This document shows positions 23,405 to 30,487 of a stretch of DNA of 64,000 bases, one piece after another (the first letter of the stretch is position 1; every line of letters begins with the position of its first letter). The DNA comes from Polynucleobacter antarcticus (GTDB taxonomy: Bacteria > Pseudomonadota > Gammaproteobacteria > Burkholderiales > Burkholderiaceae). The notes beneath the pieces are model-generated. The model saw only the letters and a program-made list of their open reading frames with translations, made no database searches and was not told the origin of the DNA. The position numbers and the translations under genes are program-made. The stretch is taken from positions 1,178,001 through 1,242,000 of the forward strand of contig NZ_CP028941.1 of the NCBI RefSeq assembly GCF_013307245.1, in the 5' to 3' direction.

Positions 23405-23434
23405 ATTATGCAGACTTTTTATTTTGGTCGTCAA
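23405..23434 (-). promoter_or_regulatory. Sigma-70 promoter for the structured RNA
   Basis: TTGACG (23434-23429), an 18-base spacer, then CATAAT (23410-23405) preceded by TG one base upstream (extended -10). This is the best consensus promoter I noticed in the accessory region, and unlike the operator-linked promoters it has a proper -35. Confidence 0.7.
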
Positions 23435-23487
23435 GCTATTTATAGTTTTTGTCATTAATTCGTGCTAAAAATACAATATATGCCAAA

Positions 23488-23520
23488 AGCTCAAAATATG
23501 AGCCTATGGCAAGGCAGAAT
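23488..23520 (+). promoter_or_regulatory. Operator (inverted repeat) and -10 for the WYL gene
   Basis: Inverted repeat AGCTCAAAATATGAGCC at 23488-23504, ten bases, then CAGAAT at 23515-23520. The position in front of the WYL regulator suggests autoregulation. The divergent RNA promoter lies about 55 bases away, so both could be affected. Confidence 0.66.
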
Positions 23521-23552
23521 TAAGCAGTTCGAAAAACCGACCAAAGGTAATC

Positions 23553-24524
23553 ATGAGTGACCTAGAGCGACTACACCGCATCAAATACATGATCCAAGCA
23601 CGTAAATGTGTGCCGATTGATGACTTTCTCTCTGAGCTAGAGATCTCTAAAGCAACCTTTAAACGTGATCTGGAATACCTACGCGATCGTATGAATGCCT
23701 CTATCGTTTTTGATCGTGCCGATGGGGGTTATCGCTTTGACAAACCTAATCTTGGTGAGAAGTTTGAATTACCTGGGCTGTGGTTTAACGAAAAGGAAGC
23801 CACTGCCCTAGTGCTCATGCAACACATGCTCTCGAACTTAGATCAAGGCGGCTTAATTGGCCCCCACATTGATCCCTTAATGGAAATTATTGATGGGATC
23901 ATGGGTCAGACTGAAACCTCCGCTAAAGAGCTGCGTAAGCGGATTAAGGTCTTTGGCATGTCTGCCCGCAAGAATTCTTTAGAGAGCTTTGAAGAGATTG
24001 GTGTTGGCTTGCTAAAGCGTAACCGCTTAAATATTTCGTATTACTCTAAAGGTAAGGATGAGGCTACTGAGCGCGATGTGTCCCCTCAACGCCTCATCTT
24101 CTACCGTGATAACTGGTACCTTGATGCCTTTTGCCATCTGCGTAATGACTTGCGGAGCTTTGCAGTAGACGGGATCAAAAAGGCCACAGTACTTAATACA
24201 AAGGCACAAGAAATCGCTGAGAAGACCTTGCAAGAGAATTTTGCCGAGAGCTATGGCATCTTCTCTGGAAAGGCTACCCAAAGAGCCAAGCTCCAATTTA
24301 CGCCAGAAAAAGCACGGTGGGTCTCTTCAGAAACTTGGCATGGTCAACAAGTCAGTAGCTTTGATAAGGAAGGTAATTACCTTCTAGAGTTTGATTACAA
24401 CCAAGATCCTGAGTTAGTGATGGAAATTTTAAAGCACGGTAATGGCGTCCAGGTATTAGCTCCAGCCGCTCTTCGAAATAAAGTCATTAGCGAACTTAAG
24501 AAAACCATTTCAGTCTATGAGTAA
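23553..24524 (+). CDS. WYL-domain transcriptional regulator
   Basis: A protein of 323 residues. An N-terminal winged helix-turn-helix (about 1-65: LERLHRIKYMIQARKCVPID, then ISKATFKRDLEYLRDRM) is followed by a WYL domain (about 145-220: LNISYYSKGKDEATERDVSP, RLIFYRDNWYLDAFCHLRND with the WYL-equivalent WYLDA) and a WCX-like C-terminal domain. WYL proteins such as BrxR and CapW are known regulators of phage-defence loci and often bind inverted repeats. The shared 17-bp operator lies in front of its own promoter and seven others in the island, so I infer it is the regulator. It overlaps the following alarmone hydrolase gene by 8 bases. Confidence 0.9.
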   Translation: MSDLERLHRIKYMIQARKCVPIDDFLSELEISKATFKRDLEYLRDRMNASIVFDRADGGYRFDKPNLGEKFELPGLWFNEKEATALVLMQHMLSNLDQGGLIGPHIDPLMEIIDGIMGQTETSAKELRKRIKVFGMSARKNSLESFEEIGVGLLKRNRLNISYYSKGKDEATERDVSPQRLIFYRDNWYLDAFCHLRNDLRSFAVDGIKKATVLNTKAQEIAEKTLQENFAESYGIFSGKATQRAKLQFTPEKARWVSSETWHGQQVSSFDKEGNYLLEFDYNQDPELVMEILKHGNGVQVLAPAALRNKVISELKKTISVYE

Positions 24525-25080
24525 TACATCATCTTCACCCTCTCCTTCAGTTGGTAAGCTTGTCAATGCCATTGCATTTGCTGCGGATAAACATAAGTCT
24601 CAGCGTAGAAAGGATGCTGAGGCATCACCGTATATCAATCACCCAATTGGCCTTGTAAACGTCTTGGTCAATGAAGGCGGAATTATTAACAATGATGTGC
24701 TGTGTGCTGCCGTCCTACATGACACCATTGAAGATACCGAGACTACTGCACAAGAACTCAGTTCGCACTTTGGTGAAAAGATTGCCTCTATCGTGATGGA
24801 GGTAACTGATGATAAGAATCTGCCAAAGGCTGAGCGTAAGCTTCAACAAATTGCACATGCAGTGCATAGCTCTCATGAAGCCAAGTTAGTCAAACTTGCA
24901 GATAAGATCTGCAACCTTCGGGATATGCTTGCTTCTCCCCCAGCAGGGTGGGATTTAGTTAGAAGAAAAGCCTATTTTGATTGGGCTGATCAAGTCAGCA
25001 ATGGACTTAAGGGCACCAACTCTAAACTTGAGAATATCTTGAAATCGTTAATTGCACGTAGCTCAGAACTCAAGCAGTAA
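24517..25080 (+). CDS. Small alarmone hydrolase (MESH1-like HD domain)
   Basis: A single-domain HD phosphohydrolase of the RelA/SpoT hydrolase type, 187 residues. Visible metal-binding motifs are YINHPIGLV, the HDTIEDTET box (HD plus ED), and a later KLADKICNLRDM. There is no synthetase, TGS or ACT domain, so it should remove (p)ppGpp or a related nucleotide rather than make it. The start ATG overlaps the WYL stop by 8 bases, which implies a coupled two-gene operon under the WYL-linked operator. It may be a signalling or housekeeping partner of a defence island; that role is inferred. Confidence 0.86.
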   Translation: MSNTSSSPSPSVGKLVNAIAFAADKHKSQRRKDAEASPYINHPIGLVNVLVNEGGIINNDVLCAAVLHDTIEDTETTAQELSSHFGEKIASIVMEVTDDKNLPKAERKLQQIAHAVHSSHEAKLVKLADKICNLRDMLASPPAGWDLVRRKAYFDWADQVSNGLKGTNSKLENILKSLIARSSELKQ

Positions 25081-25100
25081 TAGGATCGTTACTTTAAGTA

Positions 25101-25128
25101 AGAGTAAGGGTCAGCTTCGTCTTACTCT
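25101..25128. terminator. Hairpin between convergent genes
   Basis: AGAGTAAG (25101-25108) pairs with CTTACTCT (25121-25128) around a 12-base loop, between the alarmone hydrolase gene and the end of the minus-strand operon. No clear U-run follows, so the terminator role is tentative. It overlaps the last codons of the 25111-25284 gene. Confidence 0.42.
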
Positions 25129-25284
25129 ACGATTACGCTGCTCAAACTCGATAGCTTCCTCTAGCAGAGCCTTCTGCTCTACTTTCTCTATATTCCGCTT
25201 GATGATGTCTTTACCAGTGGCGATGGATTGATCTGCCAATAAAGACTCTAGCGTAGGCTTAGGTTTCTTCTGGGTCTCGTTCAT
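25111..25284 (-). CDS. Small hypothetical protein
   Basis: A 57-codon frame from ATG 25284 to TGA at 25111-25113 (MNETQKKPKPTLESLLADQS, a helical middle and an arginine-rich end). It overlaps the end of the 25259-25450 gene by 26 bases and is the last gene of the large minus-strand operon. It has no recognised domain. The charged, helical composition and the overlap resemble its neighbour and make it a plausible real gene. Confidence 0.45.
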   Translation of the reverse strand: MNETQKKPKPTLESLLADQSIATGKDIIKRNIEKVEQKALLEEAIEFEQRNRRVRRS

Positions 25285-25450
25285 AGGTAGTTTCTACAGG
25301 CTCAACAACAAGTTTCCCAGCACGTCTTAATGCTCTGTCTAATTCATCTTTTTGAAATTGCTCACGATCACGCTTGAAGTCCTCCTCTAAGGAGGTTAAA
25401 CGCCGGGGCTTCATTTGCCCTACAAAAATTACGTCTGTTTCTACGCTCAT
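25259..25450 (-). CDS. Small hypothetical protein
   Basis: A charged protein of 63 residues with no recognised family. A short N-terminus (MSVETDVIFVGQMKPRRLTS) precedes a helical segment of the LEEDFKRDREQFQKDELD type. It overlaps the DUF1810 gene start by 4 bases (ATGA-type coupling) and is followed by the overlapping 57-codon gene. Confidence 0.5.
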   Translation of the reverse strand: MSVETDVIFVGQMKPRRLTSLEEDFKRDREQFQKDELDRALRRAGKLVVEPVETTYERDPEET

Positions 25451-25887
25451 ACTGCCCTTATTAATTTAGTAGTGTCTGGATCTTTTTTACCAAGGAAGAA
25501 CTTATCCAGCAGACTAGCTATCAGTGGTGACTCTGGCTCAGCTGCTAAGAACAGGGTTAAGGAAGACTTCAGCTTCTTGGCATCAATATCTCCAAATATC
25601 TGCTCAGCATCACTTTTGGCCGTTTCAAGCAACTGCAAACACTCTTCATATCTTAGACCTAAAACCGGGTGGCTTAAATAGGCTTTAGCTTCATCCAGAT
25701 CATAGATTCCATAGTATTGAGCATACTCACTATGACCAAGTCCTTTTAGCTGTGGAAATATGAACCACATCCAATGCGATCTTTTTTGCTCATGACGTAA
25801 TTCTTCAACGACCTGCTCATAGCAGGGCTTTTGTGCAATCACAAAGCGCTCCAGTGAATGCTCAAGTTCTTGTTTTCTATTAATCAT
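25447..25887 (-). CDS. DUF1810 family protein
   Basis: A soluble helical protein of 146 residues. The family signature is clear: an N-terminal LERFVIAQ, the HWMWFIFPQLKGLGHSEYAQ motif, YYGIYDLDEAKAYLSHPVLG and the late FGDIDAKKLKSSLTLF. DUF1810 proteins have no established function and are scattered among bacteria, often in variable regions. It sits in the operon 29648 to 25111, 14 bases after the zinc-ribbon gene. Confidence 0.87.
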   Translation of the reverse strand: MINRKQELEHSLERFVIAQKPCYEQVVEELRHEQKRSHWMWFIFPQLKGLGHSEYAQYYGIYDLDEAKAYLSHPVLGLRYEECLQLLETAKSDAEQIFGDIDAKKLKSSLTLFLAAEPESPLIASLLDKFFLGKKDPDTTKLIRAV

Positions 25888-25901
25888 TTCAGAGCAAAGA
25901 G

Positions 25902-26222
25902 TTAATCAATCATCATATACAAATTAAAGCTTAAAGTTTGCTGTTTACAGGATGGGCATAAGTGGTCTTTTTGGCCACAGTTATAGTTACCCCACTGCAA
26001 GGATTGATTAAATTGAGTCGGAATCGAAACTCTGTCATCCCCATACTGAATAATATCTTGGCTTTGACATTTCGGGCATTCATGCACACCTTCTGTGGCT
26101 ACATTCACGTCTACGACGCCACAGCTAGAGCAATAGAAGGGAAATGTGGAGTACTTCAAAAAGTCTCTCATGGTGCCTCCAACTTTCACTTTTTGTGAAA
26201 ATCCACAAGGGCACTTAGCCAT
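25902..26222 (-). CDS. Cysteine-rich zinc-ribbon protein
   Basis: I use the ATG at 26222 (106 residues, MAKCPCGFSQKVKVGG); a start at 26237 would add five residues. Four cysteine clusters, CPCG, CSSCG, CPKC and CPSC, suggest two or three small zinc ribbons. No other domain is visible. Such proteins may bind nucleic acid or protein partners, but I cannot specify. The gene is part of the operon led by the DUF4407-like gene. Confidence 0.65.
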   Translation of the reverse strand: MAKCPCGFSQKVKVGGTMRDFLKYSTFPFYCSSCGVVDVNVATEGVHECPKCQSQDIIQYGDDRVSIPTQFNQSLQWGNYNCGQKDHLCPSCKQQTLSFNLYMMID

Positions 26223-26279
26223 ACTTAATGAACCCATAATTTACCTTTTTGATCTTTATTAGATTTGTAGCATCACTTA

Positions 26280-27299
26280 TTACTCAATTGATACTTGCCC
26301 AATCACTGCTCCTGGCTTATTAAGGGCTTCAGCACGCTTGGCAATGTACTCTGGATTTCTTGACCCAAGCAGACCCAACTGCTTTTGGGTTCCATCGGCT
26401 GATTCCACTATTACCGTGTCTGGTCCTACTGCTCTTACTGAGTCCATCATGCTGCCATCCATCTTGGTAGCAGGACGCACATTCATCTTAAGGGTGGGCG
26501 CTTCTGGTGGAACGAGTGCCTTTTCTACTGATGAGCCACTTTGACTAAGCGGTGGGATCGCAGCAGGTTCAGGTCTCAGATTGGTACTTGGTGCAATGGG
26601 AGGCATTGTTTGCGCTGGGGCTACTAATGCAGGCGCTGATTGTTCCTTGGCCTGCTCTCTCGTTTGATCTTTATTTTGATCCTTAGCTTGATCCTTGGTG
26701 ACATTGTCTAGCTCTTTAAATGCTTCGCCAGATCGATTCTGAATCTCTTTGCCTGATTTGACTGCATTCTTTTGTCCCATTGGTAATGCTACGAGGACAT
26801 AGGTCCGAATACGATTACCTTCTGCCACGTGTTTCATCTCTACTGTCTCGACACCAGAGATATCTACATCAGGGCATAGACTACGCACTGTCAGTTCAGA
26901 CTGCTCTACTGAAGCGGCATCATTATCAGCGCGGTACATCTTCATTTGGCTTCTTACTTTTCCACCAGCGCCAGTGCAAATCTTCACATAGGCCATCGTC
27001 TTGGCTTTTAAGTCCGCCATTGAAAAGTCACTACTAATAGCAGTACCGTTCTCGTAGATCACACCTGCCTCTTTGGGTAACTTGTACATCCAGGCTGGCG
27101 CTTCGCTAATAGCCTGTTTAGCTACTTTAGATTGTGCTCGGTACTCGTCTTGCTGATTGGATTGCGCCTGCTGTGCTGGGTTGGTGCCGCAAGCACTTAA
27201 TAAAAGACCCAATACACTACTCACTGCGATTAATCTCAATTGGGATTGAGAATGTTTCTGAAGTTGCTGCTGCTGTTGCTGCTGAAGTTGCTGTTTCAT
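26280..27299 (-). CDS. Lipoprotein with glutamine-rich N-terminus (LPP20-like)
   Basis: A protein of 339 residues. The first 20 are glutamine-rich (a run of seven Q), then a hydrophobic segment and a lipobox LLSAC with Cys37. After cleavage the protein would be a lipoprotein. About residues 65-180 resemble LPP20-family lipoproteins (an APAWMYKLPKE start and a YVLVALPMG end); this is tentative. The rest is low-complexity, with repeated DQ/KEQ and proline-rich segments. It is the third gene of the operon beginning at 29648. Confidence 0.66.
   Translation of the reverse strand: MKQQLQQQQQQQLQKHSQSQLRLIAVSSVLGLLLSACGTNPAQQAQSNQQDEYRAQSKVAKQAISEAPAWMYKLPKEAGVIYENGTAISSDFSMADLKAKTMAYVKICTGAGGKVRSQMKMYRADNDAASVEQSELTVRSLCPDVDISGVETVEMKHVAEGNRIRTYVLVALPMGQKNAVKSGKEIQNRSGEAFKELDNVTKDQAKDQNKDQTREQAKEQSAPALVAPAQTMPPIAPSTNLRPEPAAIPPLSQSGSSVEKALVPPEAPTLKMNVRPATKMDGSMMDSVRAVGPDTVIVESADGTQKQLGLLGSRNPEYIAKRAEALNKPGAVIGQVSIE
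27249..27299 (-). repeat. CAG-rich low-complexity coding repeat
   Basis: Repeated CAG/CAA codons encode the glutamine-rich start of the lipoprotein. Such a run could slip during replication and move the start in or out of frame, but within this one sequence the frame is intact. Confidence 0.6.
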
Positions 27300-27333
27300 A
27301 ATAGTTACTCCTTAAATAAAATTAAAAATATGG

Positions 27334-28182
27334 TCAAAACTTATCGACTACAGTCCACTGGTTTATTCCTGAACGTACTGCTACTAAGGTAAAACGCACT
27401 GCTTGGTTTTGATGAATCTCTGTTTTTGATGCCAATTGATAAATGTTTCCTCGCCACCTACGTAAACTAGATTTAGCTTGGCCATCACTCATCTCTTTTG
27501 GGGTAAAGCTAATGTGCTCACCAACCCGAATAAAGGGCTTATCAGCTACATAAGGAAAATTGGTACAGATCTCTCTTCTCGTAGAGGTTTGGTCATTACT
27601 CAGATCGCTATTGCGATAGCCCACCTGTTTAACCGCTATCTTTGCTTCTGTGATCTCTTCAAAGTAACAACGCGGTGTGGACTGAGGGGCAGCGTTAGGG
27701 ACCGCTTGAAGATCTGCTTTGATCACTTCTCTACTGACTTCTGTTCCCTGACAAGCAAAGCGCAATGACCAAATACGGTATTTGGCGAGCGAGTAATAGC
27801 TTTTGCTAATCTTGTCTGGATAGCTATTCCCTTCCACCCCGCTCACCATATAAAAACGGTTACGCTTGAGTTGCTCTTCTAATAGCGCTACTTGTTCGGT
27901 ACGTTTCTCACAATTGGGCTCAAACCGGACAAGATCTTCATAACTAAGGCGTTCAAAGTTAGATACGGCAATAGGTGGGCTAGTGATCGGTCTTGCCGGA
28001 GTCGTTGATATGACTCTTTGAGCAGGCCTTTGGTAGATGTTTTGGTTGGTATAGCTGTAAGTAGGCGTACTGTAGGTCCGCGCTGGAGCACTATAGGTGG
28101 GCGTGCTGTACGACTGATAGCGCGGCTTACTAGCGCACGCTACCAGTGTTAATGCAGATATTAGGCAAAGCAGCAGTTTCAT
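27334..28182 (-). CDS. Hypothetical lipoprotein with Ser/Thr/Tyr/Pro-rich segment
   Basis: A protein of 282 residues with a signal peptide and a lipobox LVACA (Cys16). Residues 20-65 are rich in Y, S, T and P with repeated YSTPTYS units, probably an extended linker. The rest is a folded region of unknown family with several cysteines (FEPNCEKR, FACQG, PRCYFEE, REICTNF), which may form disulfides. The ATG overlaps the 28179 gene end by 4 bases, so the two are coupled. Confidence 0.64.
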   Translation of the reverse strand: MKLLLCLISALTLVACASKPRYQSYSTPTYSAPARTYSTPTYSYTNQNIYQRPAQRVISTTPARPITSPPIAVSNFERLSYEDLVRFEPNCEKRTEQVALLEEQLKRNRFYMVSGVEGNSYPDKISKSYYSLAKYRIWSLRFACQGTEVSREVIKADLQAVPNAAPQSTPRCYFEEITEAKIAVKQVGYRNSDLSNDQTSTRREICTNFPYVADKPFIRVGEHISFTPKEMSDGQAKSSLRRWRGNIYQLASKTEIHQNQAVRFTLVAVRSGINQWTVVDKF

Positions 28183-29648
28183 GATGCGGCTTTAGCTCCC
28201 CCATCAAAACCCATTCCATAATTACCACCAAGGTCTACTACCTTTGTAGTGTGTGTTGGAGCACTTGAAGTCTCATTGGCACTTTGTACGCTTGCTGAGA
28301 ATGGCTTGCTCGCCATTGCAGTGGCTGGCGTCACCACTCGATTTACAAACTGGGTTGATGCCTGATTAAAGCCGTTGCTAAATTGCTGTTGCATACGGCC
28401 ATAGGTGCTATTTTTTCGCTTGAGCTCTTCTAGTTCAGCTTTGAGCTTTTCTTTTTCTAAATCTTGAGCTACTTTTTGATAGCCAATCTTGGACTCATAC
28501 TCTTGCTCTGTAGAGTATTGCCTCTTTCTGACCATCTCTTTTTCATGTTGAGCAAGTTCAAGCTCTGCCTCTGAAGCTATTCTCTTGCTTGAGCTTTGGT
28601 TCATTTGCGCAAATGTTTTGGTCTTGGTTTCGTAAGCAAAGAGTGCCATGCGATGGCCTAGACCTGATTGCCCTGCTTGTAGTTTGAGCAAAATTGGCAT
28701 GAGCTCTAAACACAACTGCAACAAGGTAATTAATAAATATTTGAAGAACACCCCTGGGCTATGCGTAACGAGGGATGAGAGCACATCAGCTGAAGCCACG
28801 TTGATATAGGCTTCATCGATTTGACTAGATTTATTGAGATCAACTACGATTTCTTTTTTAGCACTCTCCACTTCAGCCTGTGCTGTAGTAATAGCCGCGC
28901 CCATTTGAGCTAGTTCAGCTTCTCTAGGGTTGACATAAGCTCTATAGGCTGCTCGATAGGCGCCATCAATCCGCTCACACTCCCGCTTATCTTTAGCATA
29001 GAGGTTAAGAATTTCATTCTCATCAAGATCGGGTGCAAATGTCGTTCTGGTTTTTCTGTTGTAATCAGCAAAGCAATAATTGACTTGATTACGCTGACGA
29101 ATAATCTCCGGCGTTAATACCTGGATTTCTTTTTTGAGCCTAGTCTCACGTTGCTCAAGACTTGTTACGTTATTGGCCTTATCTTTTAACTCGTGCTTTT
29201 CTTGATAGCGCTCTTTAGCGTCGCTATAACGTCCATTTTTCATATCTTGGGCATGAATCGCTAACTCGGACTTTAAAAACAAAGGCATCGTGAATTGACT
29301 ACTGAGTGAACCAATCACCGTAATCAGAAAGATACGAATACCTAGATAGACATAGGTGAGCTTTTTATCGGTTTCATAACGTGTATCGGCTAGATAGATA
29401 AAGTTACGATCCAGCACGAGGACAATGCCCGCACCGATCATGGCAAACGTGCAGGCCATCAAGATTTGCAGGGATGTATGCAAATCCATCGCCAGGAACC
29501 AACCGGCTATGCCAAATTGCAATGCTGCTAGAAAGCTGGCAAAGGCAATGGCCACTCCGATTTTGCTTAGGCTACCCACTTCTTCTGCAGTGGCATTAGC
29601 AGCAATGCGGTGACCAGTTAAAAAAACGAGTTGTTGCCTGATAGTCAT
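28179..29648 (-). CDS. Membrane protein, DUF4407-like
   Basis: I place the start at ATG 29648 (MTIRQQLVFLTGHRIAAN, 489 residues), because the longer frame from 29690 would begin upstream of the predicted transcription start. Three membrane segments lie near the N-terminus (about 29-50, 57-78, 93-112) and one after a long coiled-coil loop (about 300-325), followed by an alanine/glutamate-rich coiled coil and a glycine-rich tail. This resembles DUF4407 membrane proteins of unknown role. It is the first of seven co-oriented genes ending at 25111, which include two lipoproteins, so an envelope-associated complex is plausible. Confidence 0.7.
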   Translation of the reverse strand: MTIRQQLVFLTGHRIAANATAEEVGSLSKIGVAIAFASFLAALQFGIAGWFLAMDLHTSLQILMACTFAMIGAGIVLVLDRNFIYLADTRYETDKKLTYVYLGIRIFLITVIGSLSSQFTMPLFLKSELAIHAQDMKNGRYSDAKERYQEKHELKDKANNVTSLEQRETRLKKEIQVLTPEIIRQRNQVNYCFADYNRKTRTTFAPDLDENEILNLYAKDKRECERIDGAYRAAYRAYVNPREAELAQMGAAITTAQAEVESAKKEIVVDLNKSSQIDEAYINVASADVLSSLVTHSPGVFFKYLLITLLQLCLELMPILLKLQAGQSGLGHRMALFAYETKTKTFAQMNQSSSKRIASEAELELAQHEKEMVRKRQYSTEQEYESKIGYQKVAQDLEKEKLKAELEELKRKNSTYGRMQQQFSNGFNQASTQFVNRVVTPATAMASKPFSASVQSANETSSAPTHTTKVVDLGGNYGMGFDGGAKAAS

Positions 29649-29680
29649 ATACCCACCCACTTGGTTATCTTGATGAGTGG

Positions 29681-29713
29681 AGTATTTCAAGTGAGAGGCT
29701 CATAGATTGAGCT
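29681..29713 (-). promoter_or_regulatory. Operator (inverted repeat) and -10 for the DUF4407-like operon
   Basis: Inverted repeat GGCTCATAGATTGAGCT at 29697-29713, ten bases, then AATACT (29686-29681) on the minus strand. The predicted start of transcription near 29675 argues for ATG 29648 as the first start codon. Confidence 0.66.
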
Positions 29714-29755
29714 TCAATTAATTAGGTAAGAATTTCCCTATTTAATCAGAATTAG

Positions 29756-29775
29756 TACTGTATAAATATACAGTA
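29756..29775 (+). promoter_or_regulatory. LexA (SOS) box
   Basis: TACTGTATAAATATACAGTA is a near-perfect match (19 of 20) to the canonical proteobacterial SOS box, CTGT-N8-ACAG with extended flanks. On the plus strand it is followed by an AAGGAG site and a tiny ATG-AAT-TAA frame (29794-29802), then about 100 bases to the sigma-region-4 gene at 29902. It also stands about 80 bases upstream of the divergent operon's -10. Confidence 0.8.
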
Positions 29776-29901
29776 ATTAAGGAGACATCGCAGATGAATT
29801 AAAAACTATTTTTATAAATTACCTGACTATCTCATGATGCGAAATCCAAGTATGTCATGCTAGTTATGTAGCTTTTTAAATAGTAAAGGGGGAAATTCAA
29901 G

Positions 29902-30090
29902 ATGGAAATAAATAAGACAGCTGCCTCAAATGTGAAGACCAATGCCAATCAATGTCATCTCACCCTAAATGAAATTGCAGACATACTTAATCTTACGCGT
30001 GAGCGAGTCAGGCAGATTGAAGCAAAAGCAATTCACAAGCTTAGAAAGAAAATGCAGGCTCAAGGAATAAAACTTACTGATCTGATCTGA
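29902..30090 (+). CDS. Stand-alone sigma-70 region 4-like protein
   Basis: A protein of 62 residues made almost entirely of a sigma-70 region 4.2 helix-turn-helix. The motif LTLNEIADILNLTRERVRQI followed by EAKAIHKLRKKMQ closely parallels the C-terminus of RpoD. There is no region 2, 3 or core-binding domain, so it cannot act as a full sigma factor. Possible roles are DNA binding at -35-like sites or competition with RpoD region 4. A GGGGG-type ribosome site precedes the ATG. It is probably SOS-regulated through the LexA box 127-146 bases upstream. Confidence 0.72.
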   Translation: MEINKTAASNVKTNANQCHLTLNEIADILNLTRERVRQIEAKAIHKLRKKMQAQGIKLTDLI

Positions 30091-30392
30091 TCGATTTTTG
30101 CATGATTGTGAACAAAGTAGTGTCTGCTAGGTTTGCAGTTATTTGAGCTCCATGACGGTATAAAAAGAGCTTATGGGCCAAAAAACTAAATTATTTTTGA
30201 TTTATCTTAAATTTAATTTGGCATTCTTATAGATAAAATTTCTAGTGAAATCCATAGGAATCCATCTTTAAGCAATGTTTTAGTGGTAAGCGTACTGGTA
30301 AGCGGAGCAATTTTGACGGAAAACAAGGGCACCAGTTAAGTGGCTAAGTCTATGTTATATATGGGGAAAAGCAGATGGGTTGGCAATGTTAT
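30091..30392. other. Intergenic region between island and tRNA-Ser, with short direct repeats
   Basis: About 300 bases without a supported gene. The segment 30283-30305 contains two copies of TGGTAAGCG separated by TAC, and the sequence is AT-rich. It abuts the 3' end of tRNA-Ser, the usual attachment position for integrative elements, so it may be the right junction of the accessory region. I found no copy of the tRNA 3' end elsewhere in the window. The 68-codon frame overlapping the tRNA is spurious. Confidence 0.4.
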
Positions 30393-30487
30393 TGGCGGAG
30401 ACGAGAGGATTCGAACCTCCGATCAGAGTTTTAGCCCCGATGCTCCCTTAGCAGGGGAGTGCCTTCGACCAGCTCGGCCACGTCTCC
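30393..30487 (-). tRNA. serX: tRNA-Ser (GCU anticodon)
   Basis: The minus strand gives a 95-base class II tRNA with acceptor stem GGAGACG/CGTCTCC, discriminator G and encoded CCA, the TTCGAATCC T-loop and a long variable arm. The anticodon loop CTGCTAA has anticodon GCT. The 3' end faces the accessory region, so this gene is a likely integration site. Confidence 0.93.

Noticed and set aside
28179..29690. Start of the DUF4407-like gene at 29690
   Set aside because: This ATG lies upstream of the predicted transcription start; ATG 29648 fits the promoter and begins a typical N-terminus.
30130..30175. Possible ninth operator (GAGCTCC...GAGCTT)
   Set aside because: The half-sites are too far apart and not inverted around a 5-bp centre.
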